Assembly: GCA_047635055.1 (NCBI GenBank)
Contig: JBLIIJ010000002.1
Location: 30,996 to 94,995 of the forward strand
Reading direction: 5' to 3'
DNA from: JAVJRN01 sp047635055
Lineage (GTDB): Bacteria > Bacteroidota > Bacteroidia > Cytophagales > Cyclobacteriaceae
Length of the DNA stretch: 64,000 nucleotides
In this document: positions 1-7,679 of the stretch, piece after piece
Layout of the letters: the number at the start of each line of letters is the position of its first letter
How positions within the stretch are numbered: the stretch's first letter is position 1
Notes under the pieces: model-generated
Told to the model about the DNA's origin: nothing
What the model saw: only the letters and a program-made list of their open reading frames with translations
Database searches by the model: none
Made by a program: the position numbers and the translations under genes

Positions 1-514
1 TTAATTTCATTTCTTTCAAATGACTTTCATCGCTCGATGAAGAAATAACAGACTCATTCCAAACTAAGCCAGACCTATTGTTGAGCAAATGTCTAAGTGT
101 AATGGATGATTTGTCCGTGTTATTCGAAAATATCTCTTCATACTCAGGTAGGTAGGTCATGATAGGATCGTCAAGTGAGTTAATCCAACCTTCTTCAATA
201 TAAGAACCCAGTAAGCTGATAAGTATGGTATAGGTATTCCTGCCTAAGGACCTTAGTTGAGTTCTTGACGAAAAGTCATAATAATTTTCGAAAATGATTT
301 TGTCTTCTTTAAGGATAATTACAGCATTTGTCTCTTCAAAGACACCTTCTTTTATAATGCTATCAATATTTAGCAATCGGTCATTGTCCAACCCAAAGCT
401 CGACGGGAGATCATACTGCCAAACCTTCTGGTCAGGAGGTAACTCATCCCCCTGATAGCAGCCAGAGAGTGAAAAAAGGATTATGAAAAATATTATTTGT
501 CTATTCTTCTTCAT
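1..514 (-). CDS. Serine hydrolase (class C beta-lactamase-like), partial lipoprotein
   Basis: The gene starts at 514 and runs off the left edge, so only about 171 residues are visible. The start gives a lipoprotein signal peptide with lipobox LSGC (Cys19). The order of motifs fits the beta-lactamase/penicillin-binding-like serine hydrolase family: a strand with EDKIIFENYYDF, a helix, the segment DDPIMTYLPEYEEIF and the segment ITLRHLLNNRSGLVW, which matches the usual 'RHLLTMTSGL' region. At the catalytic SxxK position I read SLGR, so the general-base lysine appears to be arginine. The Tyr-x-Asn motif lies outside the window. Its start overlaps the end of the upstream barrel gene by 14 bases, so the two are co-transcribed. 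The family assignment is good; catalytic activity is doubtful. Confidence 0.72.
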   Translation of the reverse strand, partial: MKKNRQIIFFIILFSLSGCYQGDELPPDQKVWQYDLPSSFGLDNDRLLNIDSIIKEGVFEETNAVIILKEDKIIFENYYDFSSRTQLRSLGRNTYTILISLLGSYIEEGWINSLDDPIMTYLPEYEEIFSNNTDKSSITLRHLLNNRSGLVWNESVISSSSDESHLKEMKL

Positions 515-1136
515 TTCTCTTATAGAAAAAGCCCAGTTTTATTCCTCCAGTAATTGTTATCCCCGAAATATCATTCCTATTAAACGAGGGAATATCAAAA
601 TCTGAAATATGCTTGTATCCAATGCCAATGTAGAGCTGCGTGATGATGGTAGGTTCAAATTCTAGTAAAATTTCAGGCTTGACTTCTGTAAACACATCTC
701 TGACAAAATCGGTTTCATTATCAACTCTTCTCCAAAGTATATCACCAGATCCAAGCTGAACCCGAGCGGATAATCCTAATAGCTTTTTGTCGACTATTCG
801 GTAACCAAGATAACCTCCACCGCTACTCGAATGTAAGGAAAAGTTATTAGGGAAAACGACTCTTTTTTCTGTGCTAGAGATCAATTCACGATAGTAAAAG
901 CCAAATAATAACCTTTTATATTCTAAGCCCATACCGTAAAATGTGCTTGGGTTTAAATCGAAATTGAAATTGTTGGATTCAAATTGCGCTTCGATACTTA
1001 TAGCCCAAGGGAAAGGAATTGTTTTAATAACAATAGTTGAATCAACATCTACGGCAGTGCTATCTTGGGCAAAGCCCATCGGGCGAATTGCACCTATGAG
1101 TATTGTTAGAATTATATATTTAATTGTCCGCATCAT
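501..1136 (-). CDS. Probable outer-membrane beta-barrel protein, unknown function
   Basis: A 211-residue protein with an N-terminal signal peptide ending around FAQ-DS. It then alternates short polar and aromatic segments typical of a small outer-membrane barrel (for example SIEAQFESNNFNFDL, GYLGYRIV, TITGGIKLGFFYKR). I recognise no specific family. It is transcribed divergently from the ECF sigma factor gene at 1230 and overlaps the downstream serine hydrolase by 14 bases. Position next to the sigma gene would allow control by it, but no promoter match was seen. Confidence 0.6.
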   Translation of the reverse strand: MMRTIKYIILTILIGAIRPMGFAQDSTAVDVDSTIVIKTIPFPWAISIEAQFESNNFNFDLNPSTFYGMGLEYKRLLFGFYYRELISSTEKRVVFPNNFSLHSSSGGGYLGYRIVDKKLLGLSARVQLGSGDILWRRVDNETDFVRDVFTEVKPEILLEFEPTIITQLYIGIGYKHISDFDIPSFNRNDISGITITGGIKLGFFYKRNEEE

Positions 1137-1229
1137 TCAAAGGCGTAAACTTAAGCGAATAAAAGTTTTTATTTGATTCATGCAACCCCTTAAATTCTTA
1201 ATTGTCTTTACCGCGAACTTGTTTGATAA

Positions 1230-1784
1230 TTGAAAAATACTTTAAACATACATACGGAGCTAATTGCTAAATGCAGAGTATATGATGCCATTGCGCAACA
1301 CCAAATATACCAGTTGTACGTAAAAGCTATGCTCAATACTTCATTTCGCATACTGAATAATTTGGAAGATGCCGAAGACGCTATTCAGGAGGCATTTGTG
1401 AAAGCATTTAATAATATAAATACCTATAAGGAAGAATCAACTTTCGGTGCTTGGTTGAAGCGTATTGTTATTAATAGGTCGCTAACAATTTTAAATAAGA
1501 AGCAAAGAATGCTGGTTTTAGACAATCAGGTCATGGAAGAAACAGAAATGTATTTGGATCAAGATGATTGTTCTGATAGTCCTTTTGAAGTGGAAGAGGT
1601 AAAGCAAGCCATAATGCGATTGCCTGCCGGGTTTCGTAAGGTTTTAGTATTGTATTTAATAGAAGGTTACGACCATGTTGAAATTAGTGAAATCTTATCT
1701 ATTTCTATTTCAACATCTAAAAGTCAATACATGCGAGCGAAAGTTAAACTGAGAAGTATACTTAACGAGAAAAAACATGAATGA
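1230..1784 (+). CDS. ECF-type RNA polymerase sigma factor
   Basis: A 184-residue sigma-70 family protein of the extracytoplasmic-function group. Sigma region 2 is visible in the first half (LYVKAMLNTSFRILNNLEDAEDAIQEAF, then FGAWLKRIVINRSL). Region 4 lies in the last 50 residues (LPAGFRKVLVLYLIEGYDHVEI and a helix-turn-helix up to KSQYMRAKVKL). The start codon is TTG at 1230: the first in-frame ATG would be at residue 34, inside region 2, which would destroy the domain. The stop overlaps the next gene, a putative membrane anti-sigma factor, by 8 bases. The role is expected to be control of an envelope-related regulon including its own operon, but no target can be read from the window. Confidence 0.9.
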   Translation: MKNTLNIHTELIAKCRVYDAIAQHQIYQLYVKAMLNTSFRILNNLEDAEDAIQEAFVKAFNNINTYKEESTFGAWLKRIVINRSLTILNKKQRMLVLDNQVMEETEMYLDQDDCSDSPFEVEEVKQAIMRLPAGFRKVLVLYLIEGYDHVEISEILSISISTSKSQYMRAKVKLRSILNEKKHE

Positions 1785-2298
1785 CGGATTGGAAGAATTT
1801 GTCTTAAAAAATGGACGCTTATTTGATGACTTGGAACCTAAAGAAGAGCTGTGGAACAAAGTCAATAGAAAACTTACGCGTCCAAAAGAAAAAAAGCCGC
1901 TATTTACATTTTGGAAAGTGGCTGCAGTTTTACTTTTTATGTCAACGGCCTATCTCATAGCCGAGAGATGGCAAGATCGTGACGAAGATAAAACGGTCGT
2001 ATTGGACGAATTTATTGAAGTAGAATCCTATTATGCAAGCCTTATTTCTGAAAGGAGGTATCAGCTAAATCAGGGAAATGAAGTTTTGGCTAAGATCACC
2101 TTCGAGGAACTCAATGAACTTGAAGAATATTACGTCCTTTTAAAAGATGATTTACAAAACCTAGGATCACAAGAGAGAATAGTAGCGGCATTGATACAAA
2201 ATCTCCAATTAAGAATGCAATTGTTAAACAGACAAATACACTTGCTTGAAAGTAAGGGAATGTCTAATAAAAGAATACATGATGAAAAGCAGATTTAG
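1777..2298 (+). CDS. Putative membrane-anchored anti-sigma factor
   Basis: A 173-residue protein with a charged cytoplasmic N-terminus of about 45 residues (LEEFVLKNGRLFDDLEPKEELW), one membrane segment at about 45-62 (FWKVAAVLLFMSTAYLIA) and a helical, glutamate-rich periplasmic part with coiled-coil character. This layout and the 8-base overlap with the upstream ECF sigma gene fit a single-pass anti-sigma factor, as in many Bacteroidota ECF operons. There is no FecR domain. The periplasmic part resembles nothing I can name, so the signal it senses is unknown. Function is inferred from position and topology. Confidence 0.62.
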   Translation: MNDGLEEFVLKNGRLFDDLEPKEELWNKVNRKLTRPKEKKPLFTFWKVAAVLLFMSTAYLIAERWQDRDEDKTVVLDEFIEVESYYASLISERRYQLNQGNEVLAKITFEELNELEEYYVLLKDDLQNLGSQERIVAALIQNLQLRMQLLNRQIHLLESKGMSNKRIHDEKQI

Positions 2299-3310
2299 AA
2301 TACTCGTTATCCTTTTCTTGAGTGTTTCGTTTGTTGATGCTCAAAATGCAGAAAGGACGGAAAAGCTGAGCAGAACGTTTGAAGTAAATGGTAGAATACT
2401 AAAAGTGATCAACTCCTTTGGAGACATTGAATTGAGAAACTGGAATAAAAATCAAATATTTATCGAAATAGAAATTACAGCCAAGGCCAATAATGACGAT
2501 AAAGTCACACGGCTACTGAATAAAATTGATATTGATATAGAAGAGAATAGTTCAAGTATACACTATGAAACTAACCTGAAAGGGTTGGCTTCCAAGAATA
2601 GTGAATCATTTAAAATTAAATATACCATTCACTTACCATCGACTGTTGATGTAGTCTTAAAACAATCTTTTGGTGATATTATAATTGATAGTAGACTAGG
2701 ATCGTCCGATATTGAAGTTGCCTATGGTAATTTAAAAGCAACCGATTTTGAAAGCCTAGACCTGAAATTGTCTTTTGGCGCAGGTGTCATGACGAGCGCA
2801 GTAAATGCAGAAATAGAACTGTCATATTCCAACTTTTCTATAGAAAAAATCAAACAGCTTAAAATGGTTGAGAAATTTTCAGAGGTAGAAATAAATGAAG
2901 TGGATATGTTGGATATGCGCGGAAATTATGGGGATGTTTCATTGCAGCAAGTAAGCATTGCGGATATAGATGCGCAATTCACAGGGCTCAAGATTGGTGC
3001 TTTAACAAAGTCATTGGTCTTAAAGGCTAATTATGTATCGGGATTTGAGATTAGAGAAGTGAGCCCTGATTTCGAGTTGATAGATATTTCCTCAAAATTT
3101 AGCGAGTTGGAACTTCATTTGGGGGACGGTTTAAAAGCAATATTCGAGGGGGAATTTAGCTTTGCTAATTTAAAAGATTATGCAGGCATTGACTATTCAT
3201 TCAGATCGAAAGATCACAACGACAGTGAATACAGGGGATCCATCAATGGAGGAGATTCAACTAAAAAGATTATTGTGGAAAGTAGCTACGGAGATTTAAA
3301 ATTGAAGTAA
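2279..3310 (+). CDS. DUF4097-like exported protein of the sigma-factor operon
   Basis: About 343 residues, exported. The open frame extends upstream to a TTG at 2246, but the tandem ATG codons at 2279 and 2282 begin a proper signal peptide (KSRFRILVILFLSVSFVDAQ), so I place the start there; it overlaps the anti-sigma gene by 20 bases. The mature part is repeated short strands of the type 'GDIELRNW', 'SFGDIIIDS', 'NYGDVSLQQ' and ends with SSYGDLKLK. That is the right-handed beta-helix pattern of DUF4097/putative-adhesin proteins, which often sit in ECF sigma operons. The biochemical role of that family is not settled. It is probably the last gene of the sigma operon, facing ftsE tail to tail. 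Confidence 0.68.
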   Translation: MMKSRFRILVILFLSVSFVDAQNAERTEKLSRTFEVNGRILKVINSFGDIELRNWNKNQIFIEIEITAKANNDDKVTRLLNKIDIDIEENSSSIHYETNLKGLASKNSESFKIKYTIHLPSTVDVVLKQSFGDIIIDSRLGSSDIEVAYGNLKATDFESLDLKLSFGAGVMTSAVNAEIELSYSNFSIEKIKQLKMVEKFSEVEINEVDMLDMRGNYGDVSLQQVSIADIDAQFTGLKIGALTKSLVLKANYVSGFEIREVSPDFELIDISSKFSELELHLGDGLKAIFEGEFSFANLKDYAGIDYSFRSKDHNDSEYRGSINGGDSTKKIIVESSYGDLKLK

Positions 3311-4021
3311 TCAATAAACTTCTGTGTACTCGAAATTATCTATTACACTATCAAGCATTCTTCCTCTATCACACTTTAATACTCTTGCTGGAAATTTTTC
3401 AATAAAATGATGGTTATGAGTCGCCATCAAAATGGCAGTTCCGCTATTATTTATTTCTAAGAAAAGTTTGATTATGCCGTCAGCTACTTCAGGGTCTAAA
3501 TTTCCTGTAGGTTCATCAGCGATCAATATTTGCGGCTCATTGATTAAAGCCCTCGCAATAACAACACGTTGTTGTTCTCCACCAGATAGTTGATGGGGCA
3601 TTTTGTTAGAAACTGTACCAAGCCCAACGCGCATGAGAATTTCTGCGAGACGACCTTTCATTTTTGCTCTATCAGTCCAGCCAGTTGCTTTCATGACAAA
3701 AAACAGATTTTCAGCAACACTGCGATCGTAAAATAATTCAAATGCCTGAAAAATTATTCCAATTTTTCGTCGTAAGAAAGGTATTTCGTCACCCTTTATT
3801 CCTCGAATTTTAGTGCCGCAAACAGTAATGTCGCCAAGTCGGAGATCAAGGTCGCCGTAAAGCGTCTTTAATAGAGAAGATTTACCGCTTCCTGTGCGAC
3901 CAATGAGATAAACAAACTCTCCTTTGGCAATATCAAAGGCTATATCTCGTAATACAGTAGCATGTTCTTGGAAAATGCTCGCCTTATTTACATGAACCAA
4001 AGGATCGTTTGAAAATGACAT
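3311..4021 (-). CDS. ftsE: FtsE-like ABC transporter ATP-binding protein
   Basis: A 236-residue ABC ATPase with Walker A GRTGSGKSS at 41-49, a Q-loop glutamine at 92, signature LSGGEQQR at 145-152, Walker B ILIADE at 165-170 and an H-loop histidine in MATHNHHF. Short length, the segment DLDLRLGD and IIFQAFELF after the linker fit FtsE, which with the membrane protein FtsX governs septal peptidoglycan hydrolases. No ftsX gene is adjacent; its partner must lie elsewhere. The gene directly abuts a 67-residue conserved protein and sits in an apparent operon with fsa. A LolD or MacB-type ATPase is the alternative, but no matching permease is near. Confidence 0.82.
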   Translation of the reverse strand: MSFSNDPLVHVNKASIFQEHATVLRDIAFDIAKGEFVYLIGRTGSGKSSLLKTLYGDLDLRLGDITVCGTKIRGIKGDEIPFLRRKIGIIFQAFELFYDRSVAENLFFVMKATGWTDRAKMKGRLAEILMRVGLGTVSNKMPHQLSGGEQQRVVIARALINEPQILIADEPTGNLDPEVADGIIKLFLEINNSGTAILMATHNHHFIEKFPARVLKCDRGRMLDSVIDNFEYTEVY

Positions 4022-4225
4022 TTATATATCTAATTTTTGAAGTTTTCCGAAACTCAAATTACTGATGACCTCTCTAAGTGCATCTTCTTTACCTTCAAGC
4101 CCGTATTTCTCCATTCTTTGGAGCGGTCTGTCAGCTCTGAAATAAGCAATTAAAACGAAGTTCTCGTCTCTCAATTGAATGTAATTCGGAATCTTCGCTT
4201 TACCCTTTACTTTGATTATATACAT
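4022..4225 (-). CDS. Small conserved protein upstream of ftsE
   Basis: A 67-residue protein with no signal peptide or membrane segment. Its N-terminal strands (YIIKVKGKAKIPNYIQL, NFVLIAYFRA) and C-terminal helix suggest a compact cytoplasmic alpha/beta fold. The stop codon is immediately followed by the ftsE start, so the two are translated as a pair; fsa lies 36 bases upstream. I do not recognise a named family. The tight coupling suggests a role connected with FtsE or cell-envelope growth, which is inference only. Confidence 0.6.
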   Translation of the reverse strand: MYIIKVKGKAKIPNYIQLRDENFVLIAYFRADRPLQRMEKYGLEGKEDALREVISNLSFGKLQKLDI

Positions 4226-4261
4226 AGACCATTGAATGAGCTATAGTAACTAGCTTAAAAC

Positions 4262-4918
4262 TTATTGGTTTCCTTTATTATAATCAGCGAGAAATTTCGC
4301 TAGGCCACTGTCAGTCAATGGATGTTTTAATAATCCGGTGATAACGCTCAATGAGCACGTGACTACATCGGCACCTGCCTCAGCGCATTGTATTAAATGC
4401 ATGTTATGTCTTACTGATGCTGCGAGAATTTCAGTTTCGAAATCGTAATTATCAAAGATTTGTACAATTTGCTCTATTAGCGCCATTCCATCAGATCCGA
4501 TATCATCAAGTCTTCCTAAGAAAGGAGAAATATAAGATGCACCAGCTTTTGCTGCTAAAATTGCTTGTCCTGCATTAAATATTAGGGTACAATTCGTTCT
4601 TATTCCTTCCTCAGCGAGTGCTTTTATCGCTTTAACGCCATCTTTGATCATCGGGATTTTTACCACGATTTTGTTGTCAATTTTAGCAAGGTTTCTACCT
4701 TCTTCGAGCATCATTTCATACTCGGTAGATATTACTTCAGCACTTACATTATCATCGACAATATCACAGATGTCTTTATAATGCTTAAGTATGTTTTCCT
4801 TACCTGTAATTCCCTCTTTCGCCATAAGCGAAGGATTAGTGGTTACGCCATCTAAAACGCCAAGATCGTAAGCCTCACGGATATCATCAAGATTCGCTGT
4901 ATCAATAAAAAATTTCAT
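4262..4918 (-). CDS. fsa: Transaldolase / fructose-6-phosphate aldolase family protein
   Basis: A 218-residue enzyme of the small transaldolase family (TalC/Fsa type), starting with the hallmark MKFFIDTANLDDI and containing GVTTNPSLMAKEG. The Schiff-base lysine is in the segment NKIVVKIPM (about residue 87), followed by NCTLIFNAGQAILAAKAGA and SPFLGRLDDIG. It interconverts sugar phosphates of the non-oxidative pentose phosphate pathway or cleaves fructose 6-phosphate; the sequence alone does not decide which. A TAAGTTTG promoter box lies 28 bases upstream of the start. The split transketolase at 28952-30759 would be its pathway partner. Length matches the family. Confidence 0.92.
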   Translation of the reverse strand: MKFFIDTANLDDIREAYDLGVLDGVTTNPSLMAKEGITGKENILKHYKDICDIVDDNVSAEVISTEYEMMLEEGRNLAKIDNKIVVKIPMIKDGVKAIKALAEEGIRTNCTLIFNAGQAILAAKAGASYISPFLGRLDDIGSDGMALIEQIVQIFDNYDFETEILAASVRHNMHLIQCAEAGADVVTCSLSVITGLLKHPLTDSGLAKFLADYNKGNQ

Positions 4919-4946
4919 AAAATTCTAATTTAATTCAATTGGGAAG

Positions 4947-4954
4947 CAAACTTA
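4947..4954 (-). promoter_or_regulatory. -7 promoter box of fsa
   Basis: On the minus strand this reads TAAGTTTG, an exact match to the Bacteroidota -7 box TAnnTTTG, 28 bases before the fsa start. No clear -33 TTG is found 19-21 bases upstream. It lies between fsa and the end of the SRP RNA gene. Confidence 0.6.
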
Positions 4955-4971
4955 ATCTGTTGGGGGGATAT

Positions 4972-5069
4972 AAAAAAAGGCAAACGAAATATCGCATCGC
5001 TACAACCACTTACCCTTGCTACCTTCCGGTCCTGGGGGATTCAGCAGGAGCTGATCGTATTCGTTTGCC
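4972..5069 (-). ncRNA. ffs: Signal recognition particle RNA, bacterial small type, with T-tract
   Basis: Minus-strand RNA of about 91 bases (4979-5069) followed by seven T residues (4972-4978). The ends are perfectly complementary: GGCAAACGAA at 5069-5060 pairs with TTCGTTTGCC at 4988-4979, counted on the RNA strand. The apical loop region reads CAGGACCGGAAGGTAGCAAG, which contains the Ffh-binding core GGAAGGTAGCA of small SRP RNAs. The RNA directs ribosomes making membrane and exported proteins to the membrane through Ffh and FtsY. A matching -33/-7 promoter ends four bases before the predicted 5' end, which supports strand and boundaries. An open reading frame on the opposite strand over this site is spurious. 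Confidence 0.93.
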
Positions 5070-5414
5070 GACGCAAACTTATCAAATAATAATTTCATTC
5101 TCAACTTACATTTCCGAAATACTTCCATCTTTTTTTGATGAATTTAAATCTTTGGGTATAAATTCATCTTTATGCCTATCAACACCTTATTTAAGAAAAT
5201 TTCATCGGACTAAACCACCATCGATTTCCTATTGGCCTCCAGTTTTGTCATTTTATTTATTTGTACTCTCGAAGTTATTTTTAGCTTTAAAAAAGGTCAT
5301 GAGACTAGGATTATCAAATAATGAAACCTGTGTTACGTTTTATCAGCGTTGATACATTCACAATTCATTTTAAACTATTCGCTAACGATGTAATATTGCG
5401 GTAGAAATTAATCT
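5070..5414. other. Intergenic stretch without recognisable gene
   Basis: Apart from the SRP RNA promoter at its left end, about 310 AT-rich bases hold no gene I can support. A near match to the -7 box (TAATATTG, 5391-5398, one mismatch) lies 16 bases before the start of the barrel gene at 5415 and may be its promoter. Confidence 0.5.
5074..5104 (-). promoter_or_regulatory. Promoter of the SRP RNA gene
   Basis: On the minus strand a -33 TTG (5104-5102) and a -7 box TAAGTTTG (5081-5074) are separated by 20 bases, the spacing expected for the Bacteroidota primary sigma factor. The -7 box ends four bases before the 5' end of the SRP RNA. The same octamer serves as the -7 box of fsa. Confidence 0.78.
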
Positions 5415-6110
5415 ATGGTAAAAAATCTCATTTTTGCTTTACTCATCTTCTCTGCCTTTAATGCGCTATCACAGTATAAAGCATTCATAGGTGTCAAGGG
5501 CGGTGGACATGTGTCGACCGTTTATATGGAGCACACAGCATTTAACATTCGTGCCAATAACGAGTTTATCACGAGTTATCATGTCGGTCTATTTGGTAAG
5601 TTATTTAATAGTCAAAAGCAATCCTCATTCTTGAATACTGGCCTACAAATGGGCATAGATTATGATCGAAAAGGATGGCGGCAAAAATTCCTAACGGGAG
5701 CACCGGATTATTTTACCCGGTTGGATTATTTAGAAGTGCCGATTGAAGCTATAATTTATGCAGGCAAAGGAGGGAGTAAATATTTTTTCACAATGGGTCC
5801 ATATTTCGAATACCTTTTGGCAGTTGATAAAGATCCGACTCCATCAATAGATGATATTGGCCAATCTGATTTTTTCCCCGTAGAGATAGATGAAGTAAAT
5901 AGATTTGGCTATGGAGGTCGGATGTCCGCAGGTCTTCATCAGGATACTAAAATTGGAGCCTTTCATTTAGAAATATTCTACAACATCAGCATACGTGGAA
6001 TATTAGATCCTGAATCATTATCAGCAGTTAAGACACCAGACCAAAGCAATCAATATGTCATTGGTTTTTCCATCGGGTATTTAATTCCTTTCGGGAAAAT
6101 GGCATTTTAA
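5415..6110 (+). CDS. Outer-membrane beta-barrel protein (PorT-like)
   Basis: A 231-residue protein with a signal peptide (LIFALLIFSAFNALSQ), followed by the typical opening YKAFIGVKGGGHVST and a closing strand QYVIGFSIGYLIPFGKMAF. Inner strands such as SSFLNTGLQMGIDYDRKGW, YLEVPIEAIIYAGKG and YFFTMGPYFEYLL fit the outer-membrane beta-barrel family found in PorT and many Bacteroidota surface proteins. The specific function is unknown. It stands alone on the plus strand between the SRP RNA and alkB. Confidence 0.72.
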   Translation: MVKNLIFALLIFSAFNALSQYKAFIGVKGGGHVSTVYMEHTAFNIRANNEFITSYHVGLFGKLFNSQKQSSFLNTGLQMGIDYDRKGWRQKFLTGAPDYFTRLDYLEVPIEAIIYAGKGGSKYFFTMGPYFEYLLAVDKDPTPSIDDIGQSDFFPVEIDEVNRFGYGGRMSAGLHQDTKIGAFHLEIFYNISIRGILDPESLSAVKTPDQSNQYVIGFSIGYLIPFGKMAF

Positions 6111-6245
6111 CACTTATTTGCTGATAAAAGATCGGTTTAGCGCGTTTAGTCTTCTTATAGCATCCGTTTATTGAAATATTTTAAATTGTTCGTTTTATAT
6201 TAGTATCAAGAATCAATTGTTTGTCGAGTTTAAGGCGTTAATTCA

Positions 6246-7295
6246 ATGGGAAGATTTAAAGGTTTAAAATATTTGCTTGTATTCACCTTGCCACTCCTTG
6301 CGTACATTTCTTTTAACTCCAGAGGTTGGTTGACATTTACACCAATAATTGAAGCATTTTTATTGGTCCCTTTTTTGGAATTATTATTTCGGCCAGATCC
6401 AGAAAACCTATCAGATCCAGAAGCAGTGAGCCGGAAAAACGATTGGTTTTATGATTTATTGGTTTATTCGGTCGTGCCCATTCAATGCTACTTTCTCTTG
6501 CTTTTTTTTGAGTCTATGCAAGAAATAGGACTTACTACAGTCGATAAAATCGGGAGGGTCAGTTCGATGGGTTTAATGTGTGGCGTGATAGGTATTAATG
6601 TGGCGCATGAATTAGGTCATAGAAAAAAGAAATATGAGCAATTAATGGCTAAGATGCTTTTGTTAACTTCTTTATACATGCATTTTTTCATAGAGCACAA
6701 TAGAGGCCATCATAAAAATGTGAGTACACCTGAAGATCCATCATCCGCGAGAGTGGGAGAGACCTTATATTCTTTTTGGTTTAGATCAGTTGTTTATGCG
6801 TATTTATCGGCTTGGAGGTTAGAAAAAGATCGTCTTGCCAAAAAAGGAATCGGTTGGTTTACGTGGCACAATGAGATGTTGGTTTTTCAAATTATTCAAT
6901 TGACTGCTTTGGCTATTATCTATGCTGTGTTCGGGTTGCCTATTCTGCTTTACTTCTTAGCATCAGCCATTATTGGATTTTTACTCTTAGAAACGGTCAA
7001 TTATATAGAGCACTACGGATTGCAAAGGGGCCAAAAAGGGAATACTTATGAGAGAGTAATGCCCGTCCATAGCTGGAACTCGAACCATGTTGTAGGTCGA
7101 TTGCTCTTATTCGAATTGTCACGGCATTCGGACCATCACTTTATCGCAAGTAGGAAATATCAGCTGTTGAGAAATATGGACAATAGCCCGCAAATGCCTA
7201 CAGGATATCCAGGCATGATGCTGCTTGCGACCATTCCTCCGCTATGGTTTTTTATTATGAATAAAAAAATCAAACGTTTTCAAAGGGCTTATTGA
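6246..7295 (+). CDS. alkB: Alkane 1-monooxygenase-like di-iron membrane hydroxylase
   Basis: A 349-residue integral membrane protein with several hydrophobic segments and all histidine boxes of the AlkB group: HELGH at 121-125, EHNRGHH at 150-156, the AlkB-specific NYIEHYG at 252-258, and LSRHSDHH at 291-298. These bind the di-iron centre that hydroxylates the terminal carbon of alkanes or related chains using O2 and electrons from rubredoxin. No rubredoxin or rubredoxin reductase gene is adjacent, and the protein has no fused rubredoxin domain. Substrate range cannot be read from the sequence; a related lipid or xylene hydroxylase activity is possible. Length is somewhat below the usual about 400 residues. 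Confidence 0.85.
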   Translation: MGRFKGLKYLLVFTLPLLAYISFNSRGWLTFTPIIEAFLLVPFLELLFRPDPENLSDPEAVSRKNDWFYDLLVYSVVPIQCYFLLLFFESMQEIGLTTVDKIGRVSSMGLMCGVIGINVAHELGHRKKKYEQLMAKMLLLTSLYMHFFIEHNRGHHKNVSTPEDPSSARVGETLYSFWFRSVVYAYLSAWRLEKDRLAKKGIGWFTWHNEMLVFQIIQLTALAIIYAVFGLPILLYFLASAIIGFLLLETVNYIEHYGLQRGQKGNTYERVMPVHSWNSNHVVGRLLLFELSRHSDHHFIASRKYQLLRNMDNSPQMPTGYPGMMLLATIPPLWFFIMNKKIKRFQRAY

Positions 7296-7333
7296 TTGAT
7301 TTTTATCAGTTTTCTAATGTTATATCAAAAACA

Positions 7334-7365
7334 TTGCGTTTTACCTATTTTTTAAGATAATTTTG
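7334..7365 (+). promoter_or_regulatory. Promoter of the small gene at 7398
   Basis: A -33 TTG (7334-7336) and a -7 box TAATTTTG (7358-7365) are separated by 21 bases. The box lies 32 bases before the start codon, giving a normal 5' leader. Confidence 0.65.
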
Positions 7366-7397
7366 TATCAAATTCATAAAGTCAAACCGAATTTACT

Positions 7398-7649
7398 ATG
7401 TCCGTAGAAAAAATTGAAAAGGCACTTGTTGCCGCCAAAGACAAAATGTCCGATCTAGGTATCGAAGAGCAATTAGTCTCAGAAATCGAATGGTGTTTAG
7501 GTAGTTATGCTCATGATGGTAATCCTGAAGGATTACTTCAAAAAGTAGAAGAAGCTACATTGACGCTAGTGAAGTTTAAGAAAACAAATAGTCGAAAAGT
7601 ATCAAAAAAGTTGATTGACGACTTGGAAAAAGTATTAAAAGCAAAATGA
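7398..7649 (+). CDS. Small helical protein, unknown function
   Basis: An 83-residue, lysine- and glutamate-rich, wholly helical cytoplasmic protein with no cysteine cluster apart from one Cys (EWCLGSY). It has its own -33/-7 promoter and a strong intrinsic terminator directly after the stop, so it is a monocistronic unit. I do not recognise a family. Strong signals around such a short gene argue that it is real and well expressed. Confidence 0.68.
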   Translation: MSVEKIEKALVAAKDKMSDLGIEEQLVSEIEWCLGSYAHDGNPEGLLQKVEEATLTLVKFKKTNSRKVSKKLIDDLEKVLKAK

Positions 7650-7655
7650 TTAAAG

Positions 7656-7679
7656 ACCCGCCTAGTGCGGGTTTTTTTT
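7656..7679 (+). terminator. Intrinsic terminator after the small gene
   Basis: Stem ACCCGC (7656-7661) and GCGGGT (7667-7672), loop of five bases, followed by a run of eight T. The T-run includes part of the stop codon of the convergent DUF5916 gene. Confidence 0.85.

Noticed and set aside
2246..2278. TTG 2246 as start of the DUF4097 protein
   Set aside because: It would place charged residues before the signal peptide; ATG 2279 or 2282 fits export.
1230..2298. Sigma/anti-sigma pair as the regulator of the STN-type TonB receptors
   Set aside because: The anti-sigma has no FecR domain and the receptors are 33-50 kb away; no link is visible.
4939..5352. 137-residue plus-strand open frame over the SRP RNA
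   Set aside because: It runs antisense through the whole SRP RNA and its promoter, has no signal peptide or domain, and its composition looks like translated non-coding sequence.
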